A stretch of 64,000 nt of DNA from Sphingomonas sp. S-NIH.Pt15_0812 (GTDB lineage Bacteria; Pseudomonadota; Alphaproteobacteria; Sphingomonadales; Sphingomonadaceae). The notes beneath the pieces were generated by a model. The model searched no databases. It was given only the letters and a program-made list of their open reading frames with translations, and was not told the origin of the DNA. The translations under genes and the position numbers were made by a program. Of the stretch, positions 55,810 to 63,508 are shown piece by piece (the first letter of the stretch is position 1; each line of letters begins with the position of its first letter). The stretch is taken from positions 124,001 through 188,000 of the forward strand of contig NZ_QLJH01000005.1 in the NCBI RefSeq assembly GCF_003951315.1, written 5' to 3'.

Positions 55810-57432
55810 TCAGCGATAGCGCCCCATCGTCACTTTCAAGATGGTCGGCCGGTCGATCAGGTTGATGCCGTAATCGGTCTGGTCGCCATTCCAGAGGCGC
55901 TCCATGACCCAGCGCCCCTGGTCGAAATGCCCCTCCTCCACCTTCACCACCAGGCCGCTCGCCGGGCCGCCGGGCCGCGTGCCGAACGTGACGCGGACAT
56001 GGTCGCCGGTGAGCAGGAATTCGTCGGGCGAGAGTTGCGCGACCGCGACGCCGCCGATCGGCTCCTTGCCCCAGGGCGCCGGGTCCGACTTCAGCCAGCT
56101 CCAGCTCTTCAGGCCGAACTGCCACTCGCCCCAGCTCGCGGTGATCGACCACTCGCCCATGATGGTCGTTGCCGGCGCATCGTCATCGGGCTTGGCCGCC
56201 CCCCAGGTCGGATGCTCGAAGGCGATCAGCGCCCATTCGCGCTGCATCCCAGCGAACACCCCATAGGGTTTCGCAAAGGCATCCAGCGTCGCCGCGTCCA
56301 GCGCGGTCGCACCGAGCGGGAAGTTGAAATAGCCGGTATCGTCCATCCCGAAGGGCGAAAAGCCGATCGCCCCGCGCCCGATCGCCGCATAGAAATAACG
56401 GGCGAAGCTGCGCGCATTGCCGATCTCCGGCACCATCAGCGCATTGTCGGGCCGGCGATAGGCGTCGAGATAGAGATCGACATTCTTGCTCGCCTTGTCA
56501 TAGAGATCGGGCGCGGCGAAATCGATCGAGGGGGCCGCCGCCTTCCAGATGTCGAGCATGTCCTGCTGCGGACCGCCGCTGGCGACGCCGTTCGGGTCCG
56601 GCACGTTGGACGGACCCGCGAGCGCGGCGTTGACGTACATGGGCAGCGGCTTCACCGCCTTGCCCGCTGCGGCGATCGCGTCGACGAACCGCGCGGTGTA
56701 CCAGGTGTTGAACGCCCGGTCGGCCTGTGCGCCGAAGGCTTGCGTCCATGTCCCGGACTTGCCGAGCTTGCGGGCGAGGGCCGCCGGGATCGGCCTGGCG
56801 AATTCGCCAGTGGCGGCGGCGCTATAGTCGCGCGGGTTGCGATAGCTGCCGACCTCGTTCTCCGGCTGGACCATGATGACGGTGTTCTGCGGATCGTGAT
56901 CGCGCAGATAGGTCATCAGCGCGACGAAGGCGCGCCGGTCGGCCTCCATCGTCGCCTTCGCCATGGGGGTCAGGACGTCATGGTCCTTGCCGCTCCTGTC
57001 CTTCATCCGGGGGAAGCGGCGATTGTCCAGCTTTACCCAGTCGGGCGTGTAGCCGGGCGAGGTGTTCTTCCAGGTGCCGAACCACAGGAGGACGACGCGC
57101 TTGTCATGCGTCCGCGCCTGGTCGAGCAGGGTCTGCACGAAGCCGAAGTCGAACTGCCCTTCGCGCGGCTCGATCTGTTGCCAGGCGACCGGGATCTCGA
57201 CGGTGTTGGCATGGATGCGGTCCAACACCGGCCAGACCTGCGGCAAGGCGACCGCATAGTTGCTGGAATTATTGACCTGCCCCGCCAGCATCAGGAACGG
57301 CGCGCCATCGACGATCAGCGCGTGGCGACCGTTTCGGTGTTCCAGATGCGGCACCGGTGTCGCCGTCTGCGCCACGGCGGGCGATGCGGCGACAAGCAGC
57401 GCCCCCGCTGCGATGGTTCCGATGCGCGTCAT
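55810..57432 (-). CDS. DUF5597 / GH35-like beta-galactosidase-type enzyme
   Basis: 540 residues with a signal peptide (MTRIGTIAAGALLVAASPAV then AQTAT). TIM-barrel glycosidase of clan A type: FLMLAGQVNNSSNY at the start, NTVEIPVAWQQIEPREGQFD, the acid/base in VQPENEVGSY (Asn192-Glu193) and the probable nucleophile Glu336 in MVPEIGNA. A C-terminal beta domain corresponds to DUF5597 (GEWSITASWGEWQFGLKSW). Acts probably on beta-galactosides or similar in the periplasm. ATG 57432 is favoured over 57435 by GGGAGG spacing. Divergent from the Crp/Fnr gene. Confidence 0.85.
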   Translation of the reverse strand: MTRIGTIAAGALLVAASPAVAQTATPVPHLEHRNGRHALIVDGAPFLMLAGQVNNSSNYAVALPQVWPVLDRIHANTVEIPVAWQQIEPREGQFDFGFVQTLLDQARTHDKRVVLLWFGTWKNTSPGYTPDWVKLDNRRFPRMKDRSGKDHDVLTPMAKATMEADRRAFVALMTYLRDHDPQNTVIMVQPENEVGSYRNPRDYSAAATGEFARPIPAALARKLGKSGTWTQAFGAQADRAFNTWYTARFVDAIAAAGKAVKPLPMYVNAALAGPSNVPDPNGVASGGPQQDMLDIWKAAAPSIDFAAPDLYDKASKNVDLYLDAYRRPDNALMVPEIGNARSFARYFYAAIGRGAIGFSPFGMDDTGYFNFPLGATALDAATLDAFAKPYGVFAGMQREWALIAFEHPTWGAAKPDDDAPATTIMGEWSITASWGEWQFGLKSWSWLKSDPAPWGKEPIGGVAVAQLSPDEFLLTGDHVRVTFGTRPGGPASGLVVKVEEGHFDQGRWVMERLWNGDQTDYGINLIDRPTILKVTMGRYR

Positions 57433-57473
57433 CATCCCTCCCGGACCGCCTGTTTGACCGAGCTATCGCGCGC

Positions 57474-57489
57474 GGTGACCGGGGTCACA
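57474..57489. promoter_or_regulatory. CRP-like palindromic site
   Basis: GGTGA-CCGGGG-TCACA differs from the CRP/CAP consensus TGTGA-N6-TCACA at one base. It lies between the DUF5597 gene and the Crp/Fnr-family gene, about 85 bp before the latter. A second interrupted palindrome, TAATCA-TC-TGATTA, is at 57495-57508. Both may control the divergent genes. Confidence 0.5.
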
Positions 57490-57573
57490 AGTGCTAATCA
57501 TCTGATTAATAGCGTGTCTTGTTACGACTTATGTCGATCGTGACGGCAGCGACGACGGCATTGCAGGGAAATC

Positions 57574-58365
57574 GTGATCGTTCAGGACGTTCTGGCCCTC
57601 ATGCCGATTAGCCCCCTCGAAGCGCGTCTGTCGCATCACCTGGATCTGACCTTTTCGGAACGCGAAGCGATCCGCTGGCTGGAACGGCGGGAAAAAAGTT
57701 TCCGCGCGCGCGACATCGTCATCCACGAAGGCGAGGCGACCGACAGCCTCTATATCGTGTCGAGCGGCTGGTTGCATGGCTCGACCCTGTTGAAGGACGG
57801 CGAACGGCAGATCCTGCGCTTCTATTTCGTCGGCGATATCACCACGACCTTCTCGATCGCCTGGGGGCGTAGCGCCGCGACCTTGCAGGCGGTCAGCGAC
57901 GTGACCCTGTTTGAAATGCCCAAGGAGGTGTTCGGTCGGATCTTCCGCACCCATCCGCGCATCGGGGCGCTGCTGTTCGCCATCGCCGCATCGGAACAGG
58001 TGGCGATGGCCGACCGGCTGACCTCGGTCAGCAAAACCGACGGCTTCACGCGCATCGCGACGCTGTTGCTCGACATCTGGTCGCGGCTGCGCGTCGTCGA
58101 TGGCCTGGAGGGCGGCTCGTTCGAGCTGCCGCTGACGCAGAAGGACCTGGGCGACGCGGTCGGGCTGACCAAGACGCATGTCAACCGTTCGCTCAAGGCG
58201 CTGGAGGCGACCGGGCTGGTCGAGCGGGACGGACGTCTCATCCGCATCAACGACATCGAGCGACTGGCAACGCTGGTCGACTTCCGTGACCGGCACCGCG
58301 AGATCGCGGTCGACTGGTTGCCGCCGGTTGGCGCGATGGAGATGCCGACGCCGGCGATGACATAG
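57574..58365 (+). CDS. Crp/Fnr family transcriptional regulator
   Basis: 263 residues. Cyclic-nucleotide-binding-type beta-barrel at about 20-135 (RDIVIHEGEATDSLYIVSSG, LRFYFVGDITTTF), a long dimer helix, then a winged HTH: LPLTQKDLGDAVGLTKTHVN and RSLKALEATGLVERDGRLI. No Cys cluster for an Fe-S sensor is visible, and the cAMP-pocket residues are not clearly conserved, so the signal is unknown. GTG start at 57574 with AGGGAA upstream. It precedes the cyclitol/YcaO gene set on the same strand and may control it. Confidence 0.9.
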   Translation: MIVQDVLALMPISPLEARLSHHLDLTFSEREAIRWLERREKSFRARDIVIHEGEATDSLYIVSSGWLHGSTLLKDGERQILRFYFVGDITTTFSIAWGRSAATLQAVSDVTLFEMPKEVFGRIFRTHPRIGALLFAIAASEQVAMADRLTSVSKTDGFTRIATLLLDIWSRLRVVDGLEGGSFELPLTQKDLGDAVGLTKTHVNRSLKALEATGLVERDGRLIRINDIERLATLVDFRDRHREIAVDWLPPVGAMEMPTPAMT

Positions 58366-58401
58366 GTCACTCCGTTACGGAACCGAAAGAACCTAGGTCA
58401 C
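58363..58401. repeat. Direct repeats TAGGTCAC between regulator and MIPS-like gene
   Basis: TAGGTCAC occurs at 58363-58370 (overlapping the regulator stop) and 58394-58401, 31 bp apart, about three helical turns. The second reads on as GGTCACA, like the right half of the CRP-like site at 57474. Candidate regulator half-sites in the 149-bp promoter region. Confidence 0.4.
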
Positions 58402-58514
58402 AGCTATAGCCTCATTTTAACGACTATCTGAAAAAACCGGAAACCTTCGCCGACGCTGCATCATTGCCCCCTCGATACGGTCCAAAGCGGACCACATGGG
58501 CGGGGATCTGGAAT

Positions 58515-59696
58515 ATGGCAGAACGTTTGGGCGTGGCGATTGTCGGCGTCGGAGGCGCGGTCGCGACGACCGCCATTGCCGGGATCGAGATGATCAAGGC
58601 GGGATCGAACAGCCTGGACGGGTTGCCACTTGCGGACCGCGACGTGGCCGGCATGGTCGCCTATCGGAACATGGAATTCGGCGGCTGGGATCTGGCGGAC
58701 GAGTCGCTGGGTACGCTCGCGCTGCGCCACGGCGTGATCGGCGAGAAGGAACTGGCCGACGGTGCCGCCGCGCTCAACGACATGCGGGCGTGGAAGGCGG
58801 CTGGCTCGACCGGCTATTGCGCCAATATCGATGGCAGCAACAAGATGGCGACCGGCCACCGCGCCGCCATCCGCCAGATCCAGGACGATCTGCGCCGCTT
58901 CACCGAGGAGAAGCAGCTCGACCGGGTCGTCGTCGTCAACCTCGCCTCGACCGAGCGCGTGCCCCATGCCGATGATGCCGCGCTCCAGTCGCGCGCGGCG
59001 TTCGAACGGGGGCTGGACAGCGACGACGCGGCGATCAGCCCGGCGATGCTCTATGCCTATGCCGCGATCGATGTCGGCACCCCCTATGCCAATTTCACCC
59101 CCTCGGTTGCGGCGGATATCGCGCCGCTCGCCGAAATGGCGGCCGAGCGCAACGTGCCGGTGGCGGGCAAGGATGGCAAGACCGGCCAGACCTTCATGAA
59201 GACGGTGATCGCCCCCGCGCTGCGCGACCGCGCGCTGCATGTCGATGGCTGGTTCTCGACCAACATCCTCGGCAATTCCGACGGACTGGCGCTCGATGAT
59301 CCCAAGTCCCTGCAGTCGAAGCTCGGCACCAAGGGCAGCGTGCTCAACTCGATCCTGGGCTATCCGGTCGAGGATCATATCGTGATGATCCATTATTACC
59401 GCCCTCGCGGCGACGACAAGGAAGCCTGGGACAATATCGACCTGACCGGTTTCATGGGTCAGAAGATGCAGTTGAAGCTCAACTTCCTGTGCAAGGACTC
59501 GATCCTGGCCGCGCCGTTGGCGATCGAGATCGCCCGCTGCCTCGACCTCGCGCAGCAGCGCGGGCAAGGCGGCGTGCAGGAGCAGATGGGTCTGTTCTTC
59601 AAGCTGCCGCAGACCAGCGGTCCCCACGACCCGGTTCATGCGGTGCCCGAACAGCAGCGCATCCTGGACGACTGGCTGGACGGCGGCCACGCGTGA
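58515..59696 (+). CDS. Myo-inositol-1-phosphate synthase family protein
   Basis: 393 residues. NAD-dependent cyclisation of glucose-6-phosphate to inositol phosphate is the family reaction. Motifs: nucleotide-binding GVGGAVATT (11-19), VVVVNLASTE (138-147), AGKDGKTGQT (217-226), STNILGNSDG (248-257; family S-Y-N-H-LGN-N-DG) and CKDSILAAPL (326-335). Shorter than eukaryotic enzymes (about 510-530), normal for bacterial/archaeal ones. ATG 58515 is where similarity starts. The stop overlaps the start of the next gene (GTGA), and five further genes are coupled downstream. It may make an unusual cyclitol. Confidence 0.87.
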   Translation: MAERLGVAIVGVGGAVATTAIAGIEMIKAGSNSLDGLPLADRDVAGMVAYRNMEFGGWDLADESLGTLALRHGVIGEKELADGAAALNDMRAWKAAGSTGYCANIDGSNKMATGHRAAIRQIQDDLRRFTEEKQLDRVVVVNLASTERVPHADDAALQSRAAFERGLDSDDAAISPAMLYAYAAIDVGTPYANFTPSVAADIAPLAEMAAERNVPVAGKDGKTGQTFMKTVIAPALRDRALHVDGWFSTNILGNSDGLALDDPKSLQSKLGTKGSVLNSILGYPVEDHIVMIHYYRPRGDDKEAWDNIDLTGFMGQKMQLKLNFLCKDSILAAPLAIEIARCLDLAQQRGQGGVQEQMGLFFKLPQTSGPHDPVHAVPEQQRILDDWLDGGHA

Positions 59697-60598
59697 GCGG
59701 GGCTTTGTCGCCCGCCGCCCTCCCCTTCTTCCGCGAACTGGGTGACCTGAAGCGCATCTATTCGGCCAAGGCGCCGGGATCGGTCGCAGAGCGCTTGTTC
59801 GTCGCCGGCTGGGCGGCGCTGGTGCGGGGCGACGACCCCGCGCAGGTGATGCGGCAGGTGGTGGCGTCGGCATTGGTGTCGGCGCGGCTGGGCGATCTCG
59901 ACCTGGCGACGCTGGCCGCGCTCGGCCTGGGCGACCGAGCGACCGAGGTGCTGGAGCGGGCGTTCGACGAGGTGACGGGGGATCTCGCCCCGGAACTGCG
60001 CGACGATCTGCGCACCGCCCTGCCGCTCGGCCGGCCGGCGATGGGCGATACCCCCGGCTTCGTCGGCAAGCTCGCCCGGCAGCCGCGCGCAGGCGTGACC
60101 TGTCCGGGCAAGCCCCGGATCATGCTGCAACCCGCCGAGAACCACGCCGAACATTGCCTGATGGTGGCGGTCTACGGCGTGATGGCCAGTCCCTGGCACG
60201 GCGCAGACCCGGTGGCGGTCTTCCTGGCCGGCATGGCGCATCACCTGCACAATGCCGACATGGCCGATAGCGGTTATTCGGGCGAGATGCTGCTCGGCGA
60301 CCTGCTGGACGACGTGATCGCAGCGGCGCGGCAGGCCAGCCTGGACGAACTGGAGCGGGCGAATGCCGCACTGGCGGACCGGGTACGCGCGGCCCTGTCT
60401 CCCATCGCCGGCGACGCGACGCCGGAGGCGCGCGCCTTCCATGTCGGCGACGTGCTGGACCGGGTGCTGGAGATCGAGCAGCATGGTCGCGCCGCACAGC
60501 TGACGATGGCGGTGGTGCTGGACGATTACGGACTGGTGCATGACGGTCCCGTCAAGGCGTTCCACGATCGCATCCTGCACGACGCGGGACTGACGTGA
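59693..60598 (+). CDS. HD-domain protein of the cyclitol/YcaO set
   Basis: 301 residues. The first about 140 residues are helical and not recognised. Around residues 148-198 it has an HD-type metal pattern: PAENHAEHC (His151, His154), MAHHLHNADMADSG (His183, His184, Asp189) and SGYSGEMLLGDLLDD; a later FHVGDVLDRV gives His250/Asp253. The HD superfamily contains phosphohydrolases but also mixed-valent diiron oxygenases such as myo-inositol oxygenase and PhnZ. Next to an inositol-phosphate synthase both activities are plausible. GTG start overlaps the previous stop. Confidence 0.75.
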   Translation: MSGALSPAALPFFRELGDLKRIYSAKAPGSVAERLFVAGWAALVRGDDPAQVMRQVVASALVSARLGDLDLATLAALGLGDRATEVLERAFDEVTGDLAPELRDDLRTALPLGRPAMGDTPGFVGKLARQPRAGVTCPGKPRIMLQPAENHAEHCLMVAVYGVMASPWHGADPVAVFLAGMAHHLHNADMADSGYSGEMLLGDLLDDVIAAARQASLDELERANAALADRVRAALSPIAGDATPEARAFHVGDVLDRVLEIEQHGRAAQLTMAVVLDDYGLVHDGPVKAFHDRILHDAGLT

Positions 60599-61707
60599 TC
60601 CTGTCCTCGCCCCTGACCGGCCGGCCGCTCCGGGCCGATACGCCGCATTCGCTGGTCGCGCCGGGCGAGCGCTGGCCGGTGGTGGACGGCATCCCCTATC
60701 TGCGCACGGACAGCGAGGGGCTGGTCCGGGTGGCGCTCGACCATCTCGATGCCGGTTGTCCCGACGATGCCTTGGTCGCGCTGCTGACCGACCAGGACGC
60801 ATGGTGGACCGGCCCCGCGACCGACCTGTCCGAGTTGAAGACGCTGGTCCGCGACCGCGATCGGCTGAGCCTGCGCGACGCGATGGCGTTGCTGCGCCTG
60901 GGGCCGGTCGCGGATTATTTCGCCTATCGCTGGAGCGACCCGACCTATCTGGCGGGGCTCGCGCTGGTCGAGGCGCATTGGACCGCGCCGGGCCAGGCGT
61001 TCGAACTGGCCTGCGGCATCGGTCATTATTTGCGTGAATTGACCGCGTATGGCGTCGCCTGCACCGGCGCGGACGTGGTGTTCGCCAAATGCTGGCTGGC
61101 CAAACATTGGGTTGCGCCCCAGGCCGATTATGTCGTGTTCGACGCGGCAGGCACATGGCCGGTGGCCGGCCGCCGTTTCGACCTGGTGATGTGCCATGAC
61201 GCCTTCTACTTCCTACCGGACCAGCCGCGTGTCGCTGCCGCCTTGCGCGACCTGACCGCGCCGGGCGGCGTGATGGCGGTCAGTCATGTCCATAACAGCG
61301 CCGTGACGAGTGGGGCGAAAGGGCCCGCGCGCCCGGTCGAGGAATGGGCCGCCCTGTTCCCGGCCGCCACCGTCTATGACGAACGCACGCTGCTGACCGC
61401 GCTGATGACGGAAACCATGCCGACCCCGGCCGGCTGGACGCCCGATCCGGGCATCGAGGCCTGGTCGCTCGTGGAAGGCGGTGGAAGTCCGCGCGCCGTA
61501 TCGGGCGGACTGACGATGCCGGCGGAGGGGGCGAGGCTACGTCCCAACCCGTTGCTGGGCAATGGCACCGTGACATGGCCCTCCGAGCGGTATCGCGACG
61601 AATATGGTGCCGGCTGCTTCTGGGCGATGGCCGACGACACCCTGCCTTTCGCTCCCCCGACGGATAGGCGCCTGCGCCGTCTGGTCGACCTGCCGGAGCG
61701 ATGGTGA
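60595..61707 (+). CDS. Class I SAM-dependent methyltransferase
   Basis: 370 residues. An N-terminal segment (LSSPLTGRPLRADTPHSLVA, then VVDGIPYLR) resembles a Trm112-like knuckle without the cysteines. Then about 90 unassigned residues, and a Rossmann methyltransferase with motif I FELACGIGHYL (137-146), acidic motif II in CTGADVVFA and motif IV FDLVMCHDAFYFLP (195-208). The C-terminal about 110 residues are extra and may bind substrate. Coupled to the genes on both sides (GTGA at the start, 7-bp overlap at the end). Confidence 0.82.
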   Translation: MILSSPLTGRPLRADTPHSLVAPGERWPVVDGIPYLRTDSEGLVRVALDHLDAGCPDDALVALLTDQDAWWTGPATDLSELKTLVRDRDRLSLRDAMALLRLGPVADYFAYRWSDPTYLAGLALVEAHWTAPGQAFELACGIGHYLRELTAYGVACTGADVVFAKCWLAKHWVAPQADYVVFDAAGTWPVAGRRFDLVMCHDAFYFLPDQPRVAAALRDLTAPGGVMAVSHVHNSAVTSGAKGPARPVEEWAALFPAATVYDERTLLTALMTETMPTPAGWTPDPGIEAWSLVEGGGSPRAVSGGLTMPAEGARLRPNPLLGNGTVTWPSERYRDEYGAGCFWAMADDTLPFAPPTDRRLRRLVDLPERW

Positions 61708-62702
61708 TGCGCTGGGGGATCGTCGGCTTCGGCTGGGTGGCGCGCGACTACATGATGCCGGGCATCGTCGCGGCGGGCGGAACGGTGACGGCGATCGCCG
61801 ACTCCTCCCCCGCCGCCCGCGCCCATCCGCAGGCGGATGGCCTCGCCGCCTTTGCCGATGCGGAGGCGATGCTCGCCGCCGGGCTGTGCGACCTCGTCTA
61901 TGTGGCCACGCCCAACGACGCGCATGTCGCGCCGGTGCGGGCCTGCGCCGCGGCGGGTGTGCCGGTACTGTGCGAAAAGCCGATCGCCGCCACGCTCGAG
62001 CAGGCGGAGGCGATGGCGGCGGCCGTATCGGGCGACCTGCTCTACGGAACGGCCTTCGACCAGCGGCATCATCCGGCGCATGTCGCGATGAAGCACGCCA
62101 TCGCCGACGGAGCGATCGGCCGCCCCGTGGCGGTGCGGATCGTCTATGCCTGCTGGGTCGATCCGGCCTGGAGCCCCGATGGCGGCGCGCATGACAATTG
62201 GCGCGCCGATCCGGTGCGGGCGGGCGGCGGCGCGGTGATCGACCTCGCGCTCCATGGTCTCGACCTCAGCGAACGCCTGCTCGACGAACCGCTCGCCGCG
62301 CTGTCGATCCAGTTGCAGCGGCGCATCCATGCCTATCCGGTCGACGATGGCGGGATGCTGTCGGGCCGCACCGCCTCGGGCGTGCTGTTCCAGAGCCATG
62401 TCGCCTATAATTGCGCGGAGGTTCTGCCCCGGCGGCGGCTGGAGGTGCTGGGCGAGCATGGCCTGCTGGTCGCGACCGACACGATGGGCCAGACCGCCGG
62501 CGGCGCGCTGGTGCGGCGCTGCGCCGCGACCGGCGTGGAGACCGCGATCGCCTTCGACGCCGACACCTCGCCCTTCGCCGCACAGGCCGCCGCGTTCATG
62601 GCGGCGGCGCAGGGGCGGCCGCATGATTTCTCCCTGTCACGCGACCTCGCGCTGATGCGCCTGTTCGACCAGGCTTACCAGGATGCCCGCTCATGCCTCT
62701 AA
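61701..62702 (+). CDS. Gfo/Idh/MocA family oxidoreductase
   Basis: 333 residues, cytoplasmic (no signal peptide, unlike the Tat-exported relative at 36695). Rossmann motif WGIVGFGWVARDYMMPGI, VYVATPNDAHVAPVRACAAA and VLCEKPIAATLEQAEAM with the conserved Lys; then AFDQRHHPAHVAMKHAI and GGGAVIDLALHGLDLSERLL supply the substrate pocket, with the catalytic His likely in DLALHG. Family members oxidise sugars and inositols, which fits the MIPS-like gene three positions upstream. ATG 61701, or 61707 in the same frame; CCGGAG upstream. Confidence 0.88.
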   Translation: MVMRWGIVGFGWVARDYMMPGIVAAGGTVTAIADSSPAARAHPQADGLAAFADAEAMLAAGLCDLVYVATPNDAHVAPVRACAAAGVPVLCEKPIAATLEQAEAMAAAVSGDLLYGTAFDQRHHPAHVAMKHAIADGAIGRPVAVRIVYACWVDPAWSPDGGAHDNWRADPVRAGGGAVIDLALHGLDLSERLLDEPLAALSIQLQRRIHAYPVDDGGMLSGRTASGVLFQSHVAYNCAEVLPRRRLEVLGEHGLLVATDTMGQTAGGALVRRCAATGVETAIAFDADTSPFAAQAAAFMAAAQGRPHDFSLSRDLALMRLFDQAYQDARSCL

Positions 62703-63508
62703 GCTGGTTCGCCTGCGCGAATTGCGGTTTCTGGCAGCGCCATTTCGCGCCGCCCGACTGCCCGGTCTGCACCGATGTGCGCAACGACCTGCCGGAGGAT
62801 GGCTGGCATTTCCTGCCCGAGGCGGAGGTCGCCGCCACGCATGACGGTGACGGTCGCGAAGTCGCGCCCGGCCTCTGGGCCTTCACCACCCGCCCGGCGC
62901 TGGGCCTGGCCGGCACCGGCTGGCTGATCGTTCGCGAAGGCGGCAACATCGCCTTCGAGGCCGCACCCTATTATTCGGACGCGATGCTGGACCGGATCGC
63001 CGCGCTGGGCGGCGTCACCTTCCTCGCCGCCAGCCATGCGCATGGCTATGGCGCACTGTTCCAGCTCCAGCGGCGCTTCGACCCGCCGGTGGTCGCGATC
63101 CAGCGCGACGACCTGCGCATGACCAAGGCGTTCCGCGTCACCGCCCCCTATGACGACCGGCTGGAGCTCGCCCCCGGCTACACGCTCCATCATGTCGGCG
63201 GCCATTATGAGGGGCAGGCCTGCCTGCACGACGCGCCCGGCCGCCGGCTGTTCTGCGGCGACATGTTCAAGATCGACCAGGATGCGGAGGGACGCAGCCA
63301 CGCCATCTCCAGCCACAAGGCGTTTCACAAGGACATCCCGCTGACCCATGACGAGCTGCGCGGCTATCGCGCCGTGGTCGCCACGCTCGACTTCGACGCG
63401 GTGCTGACGCCGTTCGAATATGCGCCGGAGGTGGACCGCGCGGTCGCGCTCGCCGCGCTGGATGATGGCCTGGCGCGCGCGCCGGGCGTGAAGAGGATGC
63501 CGCTATGA
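62693..63508 (+). CDS. Metallo-beta-lactamase-fold protein with N-terminal Cys4 knuckle
   Basis: 271 residues. The N-terminus carries a rubredoxin/zinc-ribbon-like Cys4 (Cys8, Cys11, Cys23, Cys26 in CANCGFWQRHFAPPDCPVC). The MBL fold follows: ASHAHGYGAL (His115, His117) in place of HxHxDH, HHVGGHYEGQACLHD (His171) and LFCGDMFKID (Asp190). The usual Asp-His of the first motif are Tyr-Gly here, so a normal dinuclear hydrolase site is unlikely; it may bind one metal or iron. Starts 10 bp inside the previous gene and overlaps the next as ATGA. Confidence 0.82.
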   Translation: MPLSWFACANCGFWQRHFAPPDCPVCTDVRNDLPEDGWHFLPEAEVAATHDGDGREVAPGLWAFTTRPALGLAGTGWLIVREGGNIAFEAAPYYSDAMLDRIAALGGVTFLAASHAHGYGALFQLQRRFDPPVVAIQRDDLRMTKAFRVTAPYDDRLELAPGYTLHHVGGHYEGQACLHDAPGRRLFCGDMFKIDQDAEGRSHAISSHKAFHKDIPLTHDELRGYRAVVATLDFDAVLTPFEYAPEVDRAVALAALDDGLARAPGVKRMPL

